Assembly (NCBI RefSeq): GCF_018100925.1
Contig: NZ_JAGJEH010000012.1
Coordinates: forward strand, 1-64,000
Direction: 5' to 3'
Length of the DNA: 64,000 nucleotides
Source: Pseudoalteromonas luteoviolacea
Lineage (GTDB): Bacteria > Pseudomonadota > Gammaproteobacteria > Enterobacterales > Alteromonadaceae
Under the pieces are notes generated by a model. The model did no database searches. It was not told the DNA's origin and was given only the letters and a program-made list of their open reading frames with translations. This document shows positions 6,920 through 15,864 of this stretch, one piece after another; within the stretch, counting starts at the first letter, position 1; each line of letters starts with the position of its first letter. The position numbers and the translations under genes were made by a program.

Positions 6920-8464
6920 GTGAGTACAAGTACCATCACTTTTGGTAACAACAAACTTACCATACAAAACATAGTTGATATTGCCAAAGGCAAATCGGCA
7001 GTCGCATTGAGCGGCAATGAGCAATTTGCTGAGAAGATTGACTCTGCAGTTGCCTTTTTAGAGAGCTTGCTAGATGAGGAAGGTGTAATCTATGGCGTTA
7101 CAACTGGGTATGGTGATTCGGTTACGGTTGATATTCCGTTAGATTTAGTGAATGAGCTACCATTACACTTAACTCGATTTCATGGTTGTGGGCTGGGAGA
7201 TTATTTTGATGAACAGCAAGGTAAAGCGATTCTAGCAGCACGTTTGGCTTCTCTTTCTCAAGGCTTTTCTGGTGTCGATTGGCCTATGTTGAAGTTGCTT
7301 TGCGAATTTATTAATCAAGATGTGACTCCTCGCATTCCTCAGGAAGGTTCTGTTGGTGCAAGTGGTGATTTGACTCCGCTTTCATACATCGCTGGGGCTT
7401 TGGTTGGAGAGCGGGATGTCCTTTATAAAGGTGAAGTAAAAAATAGTAAAGTTGTGATGCAAGAGCTTGGCTTGAAGCCTATCTCGCTTAGGCCTAAAGA
7501 AGGTTTGGCCATAATGAATGGTACTGCAGTAATGACGGCCCTTGCTTGCCTTGCTCATGACCGAGCTAGGTATTTGAGCGAGCTTGCGACAAGAGTAACA
7601 TCGTTGGCAAGCATTGCTTTGCAGGGGAATTCACATCATTTCGACGAAATTCTGTTTAGTGTGAAGCCTCATCAAGGGCAACAAAAGGTTGCTGCGCGGA
7701 TTCGCTCAGACCTGCGTCATGTTGAGCATCCTAGAAATTCACCACGACTTCAGGACAGGTACTCTATTCGCTGTGCCCCTCATGTAATTGGCGTGTTAGA
7801 AGATAGCCTGCCATTTTTTGAAACTACCATAGAAAATGAACTTAATTCGGCAAACGACAATCCAATCATTGATGGCAGAGGCCAACACGTCTTGCATGGC
7901 GGTCATTTCTATGGTGGCCACATCGCGATGGTGATGGACTCATTAAAAACTGCCGTGGCTAATTTAGCTGATCTAGCAGATAGACAGCTAGCTTCTTTGG
8001 TTGATACTCGATATAACAATGGGTTGCCTTCCAATTTATCAGCCAGTAGTGAGGAGCGAAAGTATATCAATCATGGGTTTAAGGCTGTACAAATTGGTGC
8101 ATCAGCATATACAGCTGAAGCACTGAAGCTAACTATGCCTGCGAGTGTATTTTCCCGTTCAACAGAGTGCCACAACCAAGATAAAGTGAGTATGGGGACT
8201 ATCTCAGCACGAGATGCTCTGAGAGTCTTGCAACTTACAGAACAAGTAATCGCCAGTACTTTACTTGCATCAGTTCAAGGGGTAAGGCTAAGGATTGCTC
8301 AGGGGCAGTTGAGTCGTGAAGATTTAGAGGACAATGTAGGAAAGATGTTCGATGACATTGATGCGTCATTCCCTTTATTGGTCGAAGACAGGCCATTAGA
8401 GCAAACGCTTAGAGAAACAATTGCATCGATCCAAGGACAAAAATGGGAGCTCTATGAGAAATAA
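6920..8464 (+). CDS. Aromatic amino acid ammonia-lyase (tyrosine-type)
   Basis: The 514-residue enzyme of the HAL/PAL/TAL family uses a self-made MIO cofactor from Ala147-Ser148-Gly149 (GSVGASGDLTPL). Catalytic Tyr58 is in the YGVTTGYG motif, and NDNP and NQDKVSMGT motifs are present. At the substrate-selecting pair it has His83-Leu84, as in bacterial tyrosine ammonia-lyases (His-Leu), and not the Phe-Leu of phenylalanine or Ser-His of histidine enzymes. It should therefore convert tyrosine to 4-coumarate, the aryl starter. The start is GTG 6920, immediately after the acyltransferase stop. Automatic annotation would probably call it histidine ammonia-lyase; context and selectivity residues argue against that. 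Confidence 0.88.
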   Translation: MSTSTITFGNNKLTIQNIVDIAKGKSAVALSGNEQFAEKIDSAVAFLESLLDEEGVIYGVTTGYGDSVTVDIPLDLVNELPLHLTRFHGCGLGDYFDEQQGKAILAARLASLSQGFSGVDWPMLKLLCEFINQDVTPRIPQEGSVGASGDLTPLSYIAGALVGERDVLYKGEVKNSKVVMQELGLKPISLRPKEGLAIMNGTAVMTALACLAHDRARYLSELATRVTSLASIALQGNSHHFDEILFSVKPHQGQQKVAARIRSDLRHVEHPRNSPRLQDRYSIRCAPHVIGVLEDSLPFFETTIENELNSANDNPIIDGRGQHVLHGGHFYGGHIAMVMDSLKTAVANLADLADRQLASLVDTRYNNGLPSNLSASSEERKYINHGFKAVQIGASAYTAEALKLTMPASVFSRSTECHNQDKVSMGTISARDALRVLQLTEQVIASTLLASVQGVRLRIAQGQLSREDLEDNVGKMFDDIDASFPLLVEDRPLEQTLRETIASIQGQKWELYEK

Positions 8465-8885
8465 AAAGGTATTGCTAGAAGCACGTGTCGAAATTGAAAT
8501 TCCTTTTCACGACTGTGATCCGATGAATGTCGTTTGGCATGGCAACTATGCGCGTTATTTTGAAATAGCGCGTTGCAAGTTGTTAGACAAATTCAATTTT
8601 GGATATAACAACATGGAAAAGCTAGGTTATGTGTGGCCCATTATAGACATGCAAACTAAGTTTGTTGGCGCATGTGTTTTTGGTCAAAAAATCAGTGTGG
8701 TTGCTCAGCTGATTGAATATGAGACTCGGCTCAAAATCAATTATTTAATTACGGATGTTGAGACTGGTAGCAAATTGACCAAAGGGTCAACAACACAAGT
8801 GGCTGTGGATAAGGCGACAAAGGAAATGCAGTTTGGTACGCCACAGAAATTAGTAGATAAATTAAAGGCTGCGATAGATACGTGA
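8454..8885 (+). CDS. apeK: Hot-dog thioesterase of APE cluster
   Basis: This 143-residue acyl thioesterase belongs to the 4-hydroxybenzoyl-CoA thioesterase family. The active-site region HDCDPMNVVWHGNYARYFE is typical, with the Asp and the WHGNY turn. It may release stalled or finished acyl chains from the ACP. The open frame extends to TTG 8421, which would overlap the lyase by 44 bases; ATG 8454 is preferred because GGGAG lies just upstream and the overlap is then only 11 bases. Its end overlaps the next gene by four bases. Confidence 0.8.
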   Translation: MRNKKVLLEARVEIEIPFHDCDPMNVVWHGNYARYFEIARCKLLDKFNFGYNNMEKLGYVWPIIDMQTKFVGACVFGQKISVVAQLIEYETRLKINYLITDVETGSKLTKGSTTQVAVDKATKEMQFGTPQKLVDKLKAAIDT

Positions 8886-9436
8886 TTAAAGCAATACTCA
8901 CAATTTTAACGATGCTACTTAGCTTGAACGCTTTTGGTCAGGTTTTGACAGCGCAACAAGCCACAGATAAGTTGAACCTGGTTGCCCCAAGTTTGCCTTT
9001 TTCGGGCACTTTTGAGCAGCTGAAGTACTTCAAGGTGTTGAAGCACCCTCTAAAGTCTCACGGAACGTTTGATGTAAATAAACAGCGTTTGTTATGGCAG
9101 ACACTGGCACCAGTAAAAAGTGCAGTGCTCTACGAAAATGATATGCTTTACACCATAAATAGCCGCGGAGATAAAAAGCCAACACCTCAAGGAAGCGACA
9201 TGTCTACATTGATATTTGCGCTTTTACAGGGAAAGTTTAAAGAATTGGAAAAGGTCTTTAATTTATCCACTGATAAACGTCGTAATTGTATTTCAATGAC
9301 GCCCACCAGTGAGCCGTTGAGTATGGCTTTGAATAATGTTGTTTTATGTGGTCAGGGTGGAATAGATAAAATCGAACTCTTTGATAGCAAGAATAACAAG
9401 ACAATTATTCACTTACAGTTTGCTTCTCAAAAATGA
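8882..9436 (+). CDS. LolA-like periplasmic carrier of APE cluster
   Basis: The 184-residue exported protein has a signal peptide (about residues 1-19, ending NAFG) and a mature part resembling the outer-membrane lipoprotein carrier LolA. Motifs include SGTFEQLKYFKVLKHPLKS-like early strands and a W-containing strand (LLWQT). LolA shuttles lipidated proteins across the periplasm; copies in aryl polyene clusters are taken to carry the polyene lipid instead, which is inference. It starts with GTG overlapping the thioesterase stop and precedes the MMPL exporter gene by 22 bases, so the two probably act in sequence. Confidence 0.75.
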   Translation: MIKAILTILTMLLSLNAFGQVLTAQQATDKLNLVAPSLPFSGTFEQLKYFKVLKHPLKSHGTFDVNKQRLLWQTLAPVKSAVLYENDMLYTINSRGDKKPTPQGSDMSTLIFALLQGKFKELEKVFNLSTDKRRNCISMTPTSEPLSMALNNVVLCGQGGIDKIELFDSKNNKTIIHLQFASQK

Positions 9437-9458
9437 CGAAATGAGTTTGTCGTAATCT

Positions 9459-11705
9459 ATGTTATATCTGCCAAAAAAACAGTATTTGCCACTCGGCCTT
9501 ACGCAGTTAATTGTTGCATTGTCACTACTGATTTATTTATTGCTTCAAGGGAAAGTAAACCTTGAAGCAGATATTCTCTCGCTATTGCCAAATGAGGATA
9601 TTGAGTTTGTAAGTGAAGCAGAAAATGCATTTTTTCAACGTTACAAAAATAGTGCAATAATCGCCTTTAGTGGGGAAGATGCCCTTACAGCTCACGATAA
9701 GGTGCAAAAATACTATGCGGATAAGGGGTGGTTGCATAGAAGTGTCGGTTTTCCAGAGCTAGATGCAGTCGCAGGACTGTACGGCTCCTATCATGGTTAT
9801 TTATTAGATCAGGAAGCTCGTCAAGCCCTCAAAGGGGGAAGTTCGCTGGGTGAAGCTGCACTGGCTAAATTAAACAATGCATTTGATCCCTTGACACCAT
9901 TATTTTTCCCCTTAGATCCGACGCTGACAACCGCTGCGTTTGTACAAGCGGCTTTGATGCAACAAGCGAACAGCTTGGCCATTGAAGATGGCCGTTTAGT
10001 CGTTAATGACGACGCTAAGCATTATGTGTTAATGCTGTCTCTGCCGTTAGATGAATTAAACAGCATGGATGCAGTCACACAGCTAGTGCATGCGGTTAAA
10101 GACACACTTACGAATACTCAGTCTGTATATCCAAATCTTACCATTAGCTATTCTGGGATCCCATTTCACAGCGCAGAAAATATGCATCAGGCAAACAAAG
10201 AAATGCGTTGGTTGGGCGGGTTGAGTGCCTTTTTAATTGTATTAATCGTGTTGTGGTCTTTTAAGAGTATTCGCGCTTTGCTAGCTGTGTTGGTAACTCA
10301 ATTGAATGCTGTGTGTTTTGGTTTATTGGCGTTGTCACTTTTGTATGACAGTACGCATGTCATCACCTTGGTTTTTTCAATTACGTTAATTGGCATTGCA
10401 ATAGACTATAGCTTTCATGTGATGTCGACAGATCAAAAAGACGCCGTGGCTTACAGCAAGGTGCGTAGTGCTGTTAAGTTAGGGTGTATTTCTACTGTAA
10501 GTGGTTATTGTGCATTTATGCTATTGCCTATGGAAGCACTAGAACAAGTCGGTATATTTATTGCGTTTGGATTGGTTGGTGCACTATGTAGTGCGTTATT
10601 TATCATCCCCTATTTGTTTTCTCAGTGTACTAGCCAATCTCGTTTGAACCAGCTTGGAGAGCGAGTTAGCGTTTTTTTAGATTCGGCAAGACGTCCTACA
10701 ACAGTAATAATTTCTTTGCTTGGTTTACTGTCCACCTTGTTTATCTTGACCAATAAACAAGTATTTAATGATGATATTGCGCTGCTTAACGCAAGTAGTG
10801 AAGCACTGAGAAAAAATGAAGCAATGCATCAGCAGTGGTTTTTTGGCACCCAAAGCCAGCGATTAATATTATGGGATTCAAATTTAGAGTTGTTATTAGA
10901 AAAAGAGGAAAAATTGATTGCTGCACTTAAGTCGCAATCGCCACACATCTCAGTTCAAGCATTGAGCAATTGGCTTCCTTCTAAATCTAGACAGCAGGAA
11001 AACCTTGTACTGTTGACTGAAGCATTAAGCCGTGGTGATTTTGACATTCTAGCTGGGCTGTTAGGCCAACCGATTGAAGTCGGCGCAACTTCAAATTTAA
11101 CACTAGACGTTTTATTAAAGTCTGAACTAAGTGAATTATATTCCAGCCAATACCTCGAATTAAACGGTCAACACGCCAGTTTGATTTATGTCAATGGTGC
11201 TGAAACACAGTATATCGATACTGTGTTAAAAAACTTTGCAAAGGTTGCTCGAGTGGATAAAGCTGAACAACTTTCTCGAGTGCTATTTGAAATGCGGCAT
11301 AGTTTATTGATTTGGTTTGCTATTGCGTTAAGTGTGTTCTTATTGGTGTTATGCGTGCGCTTTGATCTCGTATCTGCTGTCAAGAGTGGTATTTGGCTAC
11401 TCTTATCATGTCTAATTGGATTAGCTGGCGCGCTATTGCTTCAGGGGAGCTTGAATTTATTTAATTTCTTAGCCTTGGTTTTATTAGTTGCGTTGGCCAT
11501 AGATTATTTTATTTTTTACCTTAAATGTGGTCAGGAACGCAGTACAGCGCTGGCAATATCTCTGTCAGCCCTTTCATCAGTATTCGTATTTGGAATGCTG
11601 TCATTTAGTCAAACACCAGCCATTTATAGTTTTGGCTATACCATCATGATAGGTATTGTAAGTATTTATTTTGTAGCGCCTTTAGTTGTAAAGAGGAAAG
11701 CATGA
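9459..11705 (+). CDS. MMPL/RND family exporter of APE cluster
   Basis: The 748-residue inner-membrane transporter has the two-fold RND/MMPL plan: one helix, a large periplasmic loop (about residues 36-250), five helices (about 255-395), one helix, a second periplasmic loop (about 430-610) and a final helix bundle. Charged proton-relay residues appear in both halves, in IGIAIDYSFH and VALAIDYFIF. MMPL proteins export lipids or glycolipids; here the cargo is probably the aryl polyene lipid. It overlaps the downstream FAD enzyme by four bases and follows the LolA-like carrier. Confidence 0.85.
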   Translation: MLYLPKKQYLPLGLTQLIVALSLLIYLLLQGKVNLEADILSLLPNEDIEFVSEAENAFFQRYKNSAIIAFSGEDALTAHDKVQKYYADKGWLHRSVGFPELDAVAGLYGSYHGYLLDQEARQALKGGSSLGEAALAKLNNAFDPLTPLFFPLDPTLTTAAFVQAALMQQANSLAIEDGRLVVNDDAKHYVLMLSLPLDELNSMDAVTQLVHAVKDTLTNTQSVYPNLTISYSGIPFHSAENMHQANKEMRWLGGLSAFLIVLIVLWSFKSIRALLAVLVTQLNAVCFGLLALSLLYDSTHVITLVFSITLIGIAIDYSFHVMSTDQKDAVAYSKVRSAVKLGCISTVSGYCAFMLLPMEALEQVGIFIAFGLVGALCSALFIIPYLFSQCTSQSRLNQLGERVSVFLDSARRPTTVIISLLGLLSTLFILTNKQVFNDDIALLNASSEALRKNEAMHQQWFFGTQSQRLILWDSNLELLLEKEEKLIAALKSQSPHISVQALSNWLPSKSRQQENLVLLTEALSRGDFDILAGLLGQPIEVGATSNLTLDVLLKSELSELYSSQYLELNGQHASLIYVNGAETQYIDTVLKNFAKVARVDKAEQLSRVLFEMRHSLLIWFAIALSVFLLVLCVRFDLVSAVKSGIWLLLSCLIGLAGALLLQGSLNLFNFLALVLLVALAIDYFIFYLKCGQERSTALAISLSALSSVFVFGMLSFSQTPAIYSFGYTIMIGIVSIYFVAPLVVKRKA

Positions 11706-12940
11706 ATCGAGAAGTATCAGACGTAATAATTATTGGCGCAGGACCTGCTGGCGCTGCGGCCGGAGCGATGTTGGCGCGTAATGGCTATCAAGTCACAATC
11801 ATAGAAAAACAACATTTCCCGCGATTTTCAATCGGCGAAAGCCTTTTGCCTCAATGTATGTCGTTTCTTAAAGAAGCTGGCCTTGAGCCTCTGATCCATG
11901 ATGCAGCTGAGCAACTTGGCTTTCAGTATAAAGATGGCGCAACCTTCCAAAAGTTAGATAGTTATACCAGCTTTGATTTTGAAAAAAAATTCAGTGCAGG
12001 GCCGTTCGAAACATATCAAGTAAAACGCGCTGACTTTGACCATTTACTGGCAAAAGGAGCTGCACAATTTGGCGCTGATATTCGTTTCGGCCACACAGTA
12101 GAAAAGGTTGATGTGGAATCTGAAATGCCAATATTGGACGTACGCAATGAGCAAGGTGAATTGTATCAATTACAAGGCAAGTTTTTGTTAGATGCAAGTG
12201 GCTTTGCTAGAGTGTTGCCGCGTTTGCTCGATTTAGAAAGGCCTTCTTGTTTTCCCTCAAGAAAGTCGTTTTTCACACACATCAAAGACAACATTCAATG
12301 TGAACAATTTGATCGCAACAAAATTCTAATCACCGTTCATCCAGATTCACCAGATATTTGGTTGTGGTTAATTCCCTTTTCAGATGGCACGGCAAGTATA
12401 GGTGTAGTGGGCAAAGAAGCGCAATTTTGTGAAAACTTGTCCGAACGAGAGACGCTTAAAAAGTTTGTATACTCAGCACCCAATTTAGCGTATTTGCTGA
12501 AAAATGCTGAATGGCTTAATGATGTGAATAGCATTAAGGGCTACAGCGCTGATGTAACCCATTTATCCGGTAAAAATTATGCGTTGCTTGGTAACGCTGG
12601 GGAGTTTTTGGATCCGGTATTTTCTTCTGGCGTTACAATCGCATTAAAGTCGGCGAGCCTTATTTCACCTCTTGTTGTAAAGCACTTAGAGGGTGAGCAT
12701 GTGGATTTTGAAAACGAATTCGAAGTGCCGCTGCGAAAAGGCGTAGATTGCTTTAAGACATTTGTTACCGCGTGGTACAGTGCTGAGTTTCAAGATATCA
12801 TTTTTTATGATGAACAAGACCCATCTGTGAAAAGTATGATTTGTTCGATTTTGGCGGGCTATGCTTGGGATGAAAAGAATCCTTATGTAGCACAGAGTGA
12901 GCGCCGTTTGAAAGTGCTGGTGGATTTATGTCGCATGTAA
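11702..12940 (+). CDS. Flavin-dependent halogenase-like FAD oxidoreductase
   Basis: The 412-residue flavoprotein binds FAD through GAGPAG (12-17). It also has WxWxIP as WLWLIP (220-225), the FLDPVFSSG segment (302-310) that matches the halogenase Fx.Px.Sx.G motif, and a lysine at 77 within GFQYKDGATF, placed like the catalytic lysine of phenol and pyrrole halogenases. Together these suggest halogenation of the electron-rich aryl head group, or a derived monooxygenase. A flavin reductase is not encoded nearby, as is usual for such two-component enzymes. It lies between the exporter and the DUF3261 lipoprotein gene and overlaps both. Electron-donor and substrate are unknown. Confidence 0.75.
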   Translation: MNREVSDVIIIGAGPAGAAAGAMLARNGYQVTIIEKQHFPRFSIGESLLPQCMSFLKEAGLEPLIHDAAEQLGFQYKDGATFQKLDSYTSFDFEKKFSAGPFETYQVKRADFDHLLAKGAAQFGADIRFGHTVEKVDVESEMPILDVRNEQGELYQLQGKFLLDASGFARVLPRLLDLERPSCFPSRKSFFTHIKDNIQCEQFDRNKILITVHPDSPDIWLWLIPFSDGTASIGVVGKEAQFCENLSERETLKKFVYSAPNLAYLLKNAEWLNDVNSIKGYSADVTHLSGKNYALLGNAGEFLDPVFSSGVTIALKSASLISPLVVKHLEGEHVDFENEFEVPLRKGVDCFKTFVTAWYSAEFQDIIFYDEQDPSVKSMICSILAGYAWDEKNPYVAQSERRLKVLVDLCRM

Positions 12941-13503
12941 GCTCATTGGTTAAGAGTTTTAGCTTAGTGCTCATGATCTCAATTGTGAGTGCATGTGCTT
13001 TAATTAAGGTTCATGAGCAAGGTACAGTTCACTTAACGGGGCATGTAACCATGTCTTTAGGATCTGTAGCTAAAGAGCTTCAAGGAAAGCATTTTGCCCA
13101 GTTACTGCAGTTTAAAGTCAACGATCAGGTTAATGAATTGATTGTGCAACTAGAGTTTAAACAGCGGGAAATGTCGATGGTTGCAATGACAACAACAGGT
13201 TTGCCTATTTTTGAACAGACTTTTCGCGATGATGGCACACATCACCTACATAGTTATATTGAGCTTCCAGAGGTGAAACCAGAATATGTCATTGCTGACA
13301 TTCAATTGGTGCATTGGCCTATTGAGCTGCTTCAACAAAATCTACACGGTGCTAGAATTACCGAAGAATATGTAGGCAGCGAACTAAAGCGAGTTGTCTT
13401 GGTAGATGAGCGACCAATCATTGAAATCAGCAAGTCTCCTGAAAAAACCATCTATGTCAATTTAGAACGCAATTATAAAATAGAGCTTAGCGGCTTAGAC
13501 TAA
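12928..13503 (+). CDS. DUF3261 lipoprotein of APE cluster
   Basis: This 191-residue lipoprotein has a signal peptide and a lipobox VSAC with the lipidated Cys23. The rest matches the DUF3261 family found in aryl polyene clusters. Residue 24 is Ala, not Asp, so Lol sorting should send it to the outer membrane. It may be the outer-membrane acceptor for material carried by the LolA-like protein, by analogy with LolB; that is inference. It overlaps the FAD enzyme gene by 13 bases and lies 12 bases before the first ketosynthase. Confidence 0.8.
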   Translation: MSHVSSLVKSFSLVLMISIVSACALIKVHEQGTVHLTGHVTMSLGSVAKELQGKHFAQLLQFKVNDQVNELIVQLEFKQREMSMVAMTTTGLPIFEQTFRDDGTHHLHSYIELPEVKPEYVIADIQLVHWPIELLQQNLHGARITEEYVGSELKRVVLVDERPIIEISKSPEKTIYVNLERNYKIELSGLD

Positions 13504-13515
13504 TGAGTTGAGATT

Positions 13516-14700
13516 ATGACTTCATTTATAAATGATTTGGGTATTGTTTGCTCATTGGGTTGTGGCCAGAGTGAAATTAAACAATCGTTGAAAAATCCTG
13601 AGCAAGAATATTTGAGCTTAGACTCTGAATTACACACCTCAGGAAGGCCGGTTTATGTTGGTAAAGTGCGAGGCAAGTTGCCGTCATTGGCGCCATTTCC
13701 TAGCCACTATCAGACCAGAAACAACGCCTTGGCCAAGCTGGCTTATTCTCAAATTGAAAGTGCTTTTCTGACGTTAAGTCAGGGGGTAGAAAAAAAGCGC
13801 ATCGCTGTTGTGATAGGTACCAGTACATCAGGCGTTGCGACTGGTGAAGAAGCCGCTTTGCATTTTAAAGTGCAAGGTGGCTTCCCTAAAGAATATGATT
13901 ACCAGTGCCAAGAGCTTGTAGCGCCAGCACAGTTTATTGCAGACCTTGCAGGTGCTTTAGGCCCTGTATATGCGATATCAACAGCATGTAGCTCTAGTGC
14001 AAAAGCAATGATGACCGCTCATATGTTACTAGACAGCGACTTAGCCGATATTGTGATATGTGGTGGTGTAGATTCTTTGTGTCGACTCACCGTGAATGGA
14101 TTTGACGCTTTAGAATCGGTATCAGCTTCTTTATGTGAACCGTTTGCACAGGAGCGTGACGGGATTAATATTGGAGAAGCGGCAGCGTTATTTATCATGT
14201 CCAACCAAGTGAGCAAAATTGCATTGTTTGGTGTTGGTGAAAGCTCCGATGCCTATCATATATCAGCGCCCGATCCCAGCGGGGCTGGAGCTATATCTGC
14301 GATGCAGCAAGCTTTAGAGATGGCTGGGTGCGATGTATCTGACATAGATTATGTAAACTTGCATGGTACGGGTACTGTGAAAAATGATGAGATGGAATCA
14401 AAAGCGGTGTTTGATGTGTTTGCTGATAACGTTAATGCGAGTTCAACTAAGCGTTTTACCGGTCATACACTCGGAGCTGCGGGCGCTTTGGAAGCTGGGC
14501 TTTGCTGGCTACTTCTCGATGATCACCAAACACCTTTGCCAATGCATAAAATGACAAAACCAAGAGATATGAGTTTACCCCAAATTTCATTGGTAAATGC
14601 CACAAATTATACTAAGCCTAAGCTATGTTTGAGTAATTCTTTTGCATTTGGTGGAAACAATATCAGCCTTATTCTAGGAACTAGAAATGAAGAAGAATAG
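13516..14700 (+). CDS. apeO: Beta-ketoacyl-ACP synthase, elongating KS of APE cluster
   Basis: The 394-residue ketosynthase has the Cys-His-His triad at Cys158 (STACSSSAK), His283 (NLHGTGT) and His317 (FTGHTLGAAG). By gene order (KS-DH-KR-KS) it matches ApeO, which pairs with the chain-length factor encoded at the start of the operon to extend the polyene with malonyl units. A GAG-like SD (TTGAGAT) precedes ATG 13516. The 3' end overlaps the dehydratase gene by 14 bases. Assignment of ApeO versus ApeR to the two ketosynthases rests on order. Confidence 0.85.
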   Translation: MTSFINDLGIVCSLGCGQSEIKQSLKNPEQEYLSLDSELHTSGRPVYVGKVRGKLPSLAPFPSHYQTRNNALAKLAYSQIESAFLTLSQGVEKKRIAVVIGTSTSGVATGEEAALHFKVQGGFPKEYDYQCQELVAPAQFIADLAGALGPVYAISTACSSSAKAMMTAHMLLDSDLADIVICGGVDSLCRLTVNGFDALESVSASLCEPFAQERDGINIGEAAALFIMSNQVSKIALFGVGESSDAYHISAPDPSGAGAISAMQQALEMAGCDVSDIDYVNLHGTGTVKNDEMESKAVFDVFADNVNASSTKRFTGHTLGAAGALEAGLCWLLLDDHQTPLPMHKMTKPRDMSLPQISLVNATNYTKPKLCLSNSFAFGGNNISLILGTRNEEE

Positions 14701-15139
14701 CTATGGCATTGAGCAGCTAATCGCACATCGCGATCCGATGATACTTATCACTGAGTTGACTGCATACGATGACAACCACGCCCAAGGAACAGTGTGTGTT
14801 ACGGCGGAATCCCCGTTTATGTCTGAAAAAGGTGTACCGAGTTACGTCGGGATTGAGTACATGGCACAGATGGTCGCGGCTTATGCTGGTGCTAAGGCAT
14901 TGGATAATGGTGGCACCATTGATATTGGCTTTTTATTAGGCTCGAGAAAATATAAGACGCACACCCCTTACTTCAAAGCCGCTCAAAACCTCGTTATAAG
15001 CGTAGAGGAATTGCACAAAGAAGAAAGTGGTCTTGGTGTATTTGATTGTAAAATTAAGTACAATGACGAATTGTTGGCTGAAGCTAAAGTAAATGTCTTT
15101 CAGCCTGACGATCCACAAGGTTTTATCAAGGGGCAATAA
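14687..15139 (+). CDS. apeP: Hot-dog dehydratase partner subunit
   Basis: The 150-residue hot-dog protein resembles 3-hydroxyacyl-ACP dehydratases. The N-terminal HRDPMILI and the central-helix IEYMAQ (Glu57, equal to the FabZ catalytic glutamate) are kept. The GHFPxxP histidine is missing: the aligned segment reads SEKGVPSYVG. So this subunit alone probably lacks a full active site and should act as a heteromer with the His-containing subunit at 4857, as known for E. coli ApeI and ApeP. It overlaps both neighbours (14 bases before, one base after). Confidence 0.8.
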   Translation: MKKNSYGIEQLIAHRDPMILITELTAYDDNHAQGTVCVTAESPFMSEKGVPSYVGIEYMAQMVAAYAGAKALDNGGTIDIGFLLGSRKYKTHTPYFKAAQNLVISVEELHKEESGLGVFDCKIKYNDELLAEAKVNVFQPDDPQGFIKGQ

Positions 15140-15864
15140 TGCAAAAAAGAATTTTAGTTACGGGCTCTAGCCGAGGTATTGGCAAGGCTATCGCATTTGA
15201 ATTAGCACAGCAAGGGTATGATATTGCACTACATTGTCGTAGCAACGTGGCCATGGCTGAGGCGTTCAAAAGTGAGCTAGAAGCGTTGGGGCGCCATGTA
15301 ACTGTATTGCAATTTGATGTGTGCGATCGTCAAGCCGCCAAAGAAGCGTTGTTAAACGATATCGAAGAGTTTGGTGCTTACTATGGTGTTGTTTGTAATG
15401 CAGGCATAACTCGCGATGGTGCTTTTCCTGCATTGACTGATGATGATTGGGACAGCGTGATCCGTACGGGGCTAGACGGTTTCTATAATGTCGTTCATCC
15501 CGTCTTGATGCCAATGATCCAAATGCGAAAAGGTGGTCGAATTATCACCGTAACCTCTGTTTCGGGTATTGCTGGCAATAGAGGACAGGTTAACTATAGT
15601 GCTGCAAAAGGCGGTGTTATTAGTGCAACAAAGGCGCTGTCTTTAGAGCTTGCAAAAAGAAAGATAACCGTCAATAGCGTTGCTCCAGGGTTGATTGAAA
15701 CAGATATGACGGAAGGGGCGGAGATCGATGAAATTAAAAAGCTGATCCCTATGCGTAGAGCGGGGCAACCCAAAGAAGTCGCAGCGACAGTGGCCTTTTT
15801 GATGTCTGATGGAGCTGGTTACATTACTCGTCAAGTTATTTCTGTAAATGGTGGGTTGGTATAA
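15139..15864 (+). CDS. apeQ: 3-ketoacyl-ACP reductase (FabG-like SDR)
   Basis: The 241-residue short-chain dehydrogenase has the NADPH-binding TGSSRGIG motif (8-15), CNAG near residue 86, and the catalytic Ser140, Tyr153 and Lys157 (YSAAK). It reduces the 3-keto group to 3-hydroxy after each condensation, ahead of dehydration. Its start overlaps the dehydratase stop by one base and its stop overlaps the next ketosynthase start by one base (TAATG), so the DH-KR-KS block is translationally coupled. Confidence 0.88.
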   Translation: MQKRILVTGSSRGIGKAIAFELAQQGYDIALHCRSNVAMAEAFKSELEALGRHVTVLQFDVCDRQAAKEALLNDIEEFGAYYGVVCNAGITRDGAFPALTDDDWDSVIRTGLDGFYNVVHPVLMPMIQMRKGGRIITVTSVSGIAGNRGQVNYSAAKGGVISATKALSLELAKRKITVNSVAPGLIETDMTEGAEIDEIKKLIPMRRAGQPKEVAATVAFLMSDGAGYITRQVISVNGGLV

